A stretch of DNA of 7,391 nucleotides from Thermoleophilaceae bacterium (GTDB lineage: Bacteria; Actinomycetota; Thermoleophilia; Solirubrobacterales; Thermoleophilaceae). The notes beneath the pieces are model-generated. The model made no database searches, had not been told where the DNA came from, and saw only the letters and a list, made by a program, of their open reading frames with translations. Positions 5,568-7,391 of this stretch are shown piece by piece. Within the stretch, counting starts at the first letter, position 1; each line of letters opens with the position of its first letter. Made by a program: the position numbers and the translations under genes. The stretch covers positions 1 through 7,391 of the forward strand of contig JACCXP010000155.1 in the NCBI GenBank assembly GCA_013696905.1, written 5' to 3'.

Positions 5568-7391
5568 GTGGCGACGACGATTCCGGCCCCACCCGAGTCC
5601 AGCACCGTCACGCTGTCGATCGACGGCCGCGAGGCCACGGTCCCCGAGGGGACGACGATCTGGACCGCCGCCAAGGAGGTGGGCATCGAGATCCCCGTGC
5701 TCTGTCATGACGAGCGCTACGACCCGGTCGGCGTCTGCCGGATGTGCGCCGTCGATGTCGGCGGGCGCGTGCTGGCGGCCGCCTGCGTGCGGCCTTGCGA
5801 GGACGGCATGGACGTCAAGACCGCGACGCCGTCCGTCGAGAAGCAGCGCGCCACGCTGACGAAGCTCCTGCTCGTCGACCAGCCCCCGATCGACGAGGAC
5901 CCCAAGGAGACGACGACCGCCGACAACGACCTGCTCTCACTCGTGCGCGACTACGGCGTCATCCAGGTGAACGGCATCCCGCGCGGGCAGGGCCGCGGCG
6001 AGGACCACTCGAACCCGGTCATCTCCGTAAACCACGACGCCTGCATCCTCTGTGACCGCTGCATCCGCGCCTGCGACGACATCCAGGGAAACGACGTCAT
6101 CGGGCGCACCGGCAAGGGCTATTCGACGCGCATCTCCTTCGACCTCGACGACCCGATGGGCGAGTCGTCGTGCGTCACCTGCGGAGAGTGCGTCGCCGCC
6201 TGCCCGACCGGCGCGATCGTCAACAAGCCGATCCGATCGGTCCCGATCCGCCCGCGCTCACAGCTCGACCAGGTCGAGACCGTCTGCCCCTACTGCGGCG
6301 TCGGCTGCGCGCTGACCTTCAACGTCGACCGCGAGGCAAACGCGATCGCCTTCACAGACGGCCGAGCGCAGCCCGGAAGCCAGGGCCGCCTGTGCGTCAA
6401 GGGCCGCTACGGCTTCGACTACGCGGCATCGCCCCAGCGCCTGACAAAGCCCTTGATCCGCGTCGAGGGCTCCTACCCCAAGGGCCCGCTGTCCGAGGAC
6501 GTCAAGGGCGAGGGCACCGGACGCAGAAAGCCCGGCGGCCTCGTCGACTACGACCAGGTGCTGCCGCACTTCCGCGAGGCCTCGTGGGAGGAGGCGCTCG
6601 ACCTCGTCGCAGAGCGCCTGCAGGCGATCCACGCAGAGCACGGCTCGCAGGCGATCGCGGGCTTTGGCTCGGCCAAGTGCTCGAACGAGGAGGCATACCT
6701 CTTCCAGAAGCTGATCCGCGCGGGCTTTGGCACCAACAACATCGACCACTGCACGCGCCTCTGCCACGCCTCCTCGGTCGCGGCGCTGTTCGAGGGCGTC
6801 GGCTCCGGCGCCGTCTCGACGACCTACGGCGACATCGTGAACGCCGACGTCGCGATCCTCGCCGGCACGAACACGACCGCCAACCACCCCGTCGCCTCGT
6901 CCTTCTTCAAGCAGGCGAAGCGCCGCGGCACGAAGCTCGTCGTCGTCGACCCCCGCCGCGAGCGGATCGCAGACCACGCCGACATCTACTGTCAGCTGAA
7001 GCCCGGCACAGACGTCGCCTTCTACAACGGCGTCATGCACGAGCTGATCCGCCTCGGCTTGATCGACGAGCAGTTCATCGCGGAGCGGGTGGACGGCTAC
7101 GAGGACCTCAAGCGCACGGTCGAGGGCTATCCGCCCGAGCGCGCGGCGCAGTTCTGCGGGATCGACGCGGACACGATTCGCGAGATCGCCCGCCTGTGGG
7201 GCGAGGCCGAGGCCGCGGTCGTCTACTGGGGCATGGGCATCTCCCAGCACACGACCGGCACCGACAACGCGCGCTGCCTGATCGCGCTCTGCTCGATCAC
7301 CGGCCAGGTCGGGCGTCCCGGCACGGGCCTGCATCCGCTGCGCGGCCAGAACAACGTCCAGGGCGCCTCCGACGCGGGGCTGATCCCGATG
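5568..7391 (+). CDS. Formate dehydrogenase alpha subunit, molybdenum or tungsten bis-PGD, Cys type (3' end outside window)
   Basis: The frame is open from GTG 5568 to the window edge (608 residues), with no alternative start nearby. An N-terminal [2Fe-2S] domain has C46, C57, C60 and C73. Two [4Fe-4S] ferredoxin motifs follow: C159/C162/C165/C169 and C202/C205/C208/C212-P. Next is the MopB [4Fe-4S] motif C240-x2-C243-x3-C247...C276 with VKGR (K278). The catalytic segment NIDHCTRLCHASSVAAL has C399 where selenocysteine stands in E. coli FdhF, then H400. LRGQNNVQGA holds R592, 193 residues on, matching FdhF Arg333. These fit formate oxidation to CO2 (or the reverse) on a molybdo- or tungstopterin, with electrons leaving through the Fe-S chain, as in NAD-linked cytoplasmic enzymes. 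Odd points: the His-Cys3 cluster motif normally after the [2Fe-2S] domain is absent, and about 30 extra residues (301-332) precede the HFREASWEEAL block. Partner subunits are not in view. Confidence 0.92.
   Translation, partial: MATTIPAPPESSTVTLSIDGREATVPEGTTIWTAAKEVGIEIPVLCHDERYDPVGVCRMCAVDVGGRVLAAACVRPCEDGMDVKTATPSVEKQRATLTKLLLVDQPPIDEDPKETTTADNDLLSLVRDYGVIQVNGIPRGQGRGEDHSNPVISVNHDACILCDRCIRACDDIQGNDVIGRTGKGYSTRISFDLDDPMGESSCVTCGECVAACPTGAIVNKPIRSVPIRPRSQLDQVETVCPYCGVGCALTFNVDREANAIAFTDGRAQPGSQGRLCVKGRYGFDYAASPQRLTKPLIRVEGSYPKGPLSEDVKGEGTGRRKPGGLVDYDQVLPHFREASWEEALDLVAERLQAIHAEHGSQAIAGFGSAKCSNEEAYLFQKLIRAGFGTNNIDHCTRLCHASSVAALFEGVGSGAVSTTYGDIVNADVAILAGTNTTANHPVASSFFKQAKRRGTKLVVVDPRRERIADHADIYCQLKPGTDVAFYNGVMHELIRLGLIDEQFIAERVDGYEDLKRTVEGYPPERAAQFCGIDADTIREIARLWGEAEAAVVYWGMGISQHTTGTDNARCLIALCSITGQVGRPGTGLHPLRGQNNVQGASDAGLIPM

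Noticed and set aside
6762..6764. Possible selenocysteine at the formate dehydrogenase active site.
   Set aside because: The codon is TGC (Cys399), not TGA, so no recoding is needed.
6258..7334. Minus-strand frame (358 codons) opposite formate dehydrogenase.
   Set aside because: The plus-strand frame is a clear formate dehydrogenase throughout; the antisense frame shows only Val/Ala/Asp/Arg-rich shadow sequence.
1..7391. CRISPR arrays, toxin-antitoxin pairs, insertion sequences, prophage genes, riboswitches.
   Set aside because: I saw no regularly spaced repeats, terminal inverted repeats with a transposase, paired small toxin/antitoxin ORFs or recognisable riboswitch cores on either strand.

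Overview
This 7.4 kb window is very GC-rich, with codons ending mostly in G or C. Its tRNA genes do not encode CCA, it uses GTG and TTG starts, and several starts lack a Shine-Dalgarno sequence. Together these suggest a high-GC actinobacterium, perhaps of the Thermoleophilia/Solirubrobacterales kind. That placement is an inference from style, not from a marker gene.

Layout. (1) At 1-756 is the 3' part of a Tat-exported ferritin-like protein. (2) At 773-2389 is a tRNA island on the minus strand: tRNA-Leu(CAA), tRNA-Leu(UAG) and tRNA-Trp(CCA). A 368-residue P-loop ATPase gene sits between the two tRNA-Leu genes on the plus strand, and its stop codon directly abuts the 3' end of tRNA-Leu(UAG). 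A possible 25-codon small ORF lies between tRNA-Leu(UAG) and tRNA-Trp. (3) At 2514-2727 is a minus-strand coding remnant whose two in-frame halves are separated by a one-base frame change at a GC-dinucleotide tract. (4) At 2734-5550 is a tight plus-strand operon: a RidA-family protein, an FAH-fold 2-keto-3-deoxy-pentonate dehydratase and an aldehyde dehydrogenase of the 2,5-dioxovalerate (alpha-ketoglutarate semialdehyde) type. (5) From 5568 to beyond the right edge is a multi-cofactor formate dehydrogenase alpha subunit with a Cys active site.

Function. The dehydratase and aldehyde dehydrogenase are the last two steps of the oxidative (Weimberg-type) pentose route: 2-keto-3-deoxy-pentonate to alpha-ketoglutarate semialdehyde to alpha-ketoglutarate. 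RidA would be a helper that clears reactive enamine/imine by-products. The formate dehydrogenase follows after 17 nt but has its own -10-like box placed for a leaderless start, so it may be a separate unit that feeds formate electrons to NAD or another acceptor.

No complete new system (CRISPR, toxin-antitoxin, prophage or insertion sequence) is visible. The parts most worth a second look are the ATPase wedged between tRNA genes, the small ORF in the tRNA cluster, the frameshifted remnant, and the formate dehydrogenase that lacks the usual His-Cys3 iron-sulfur motif.
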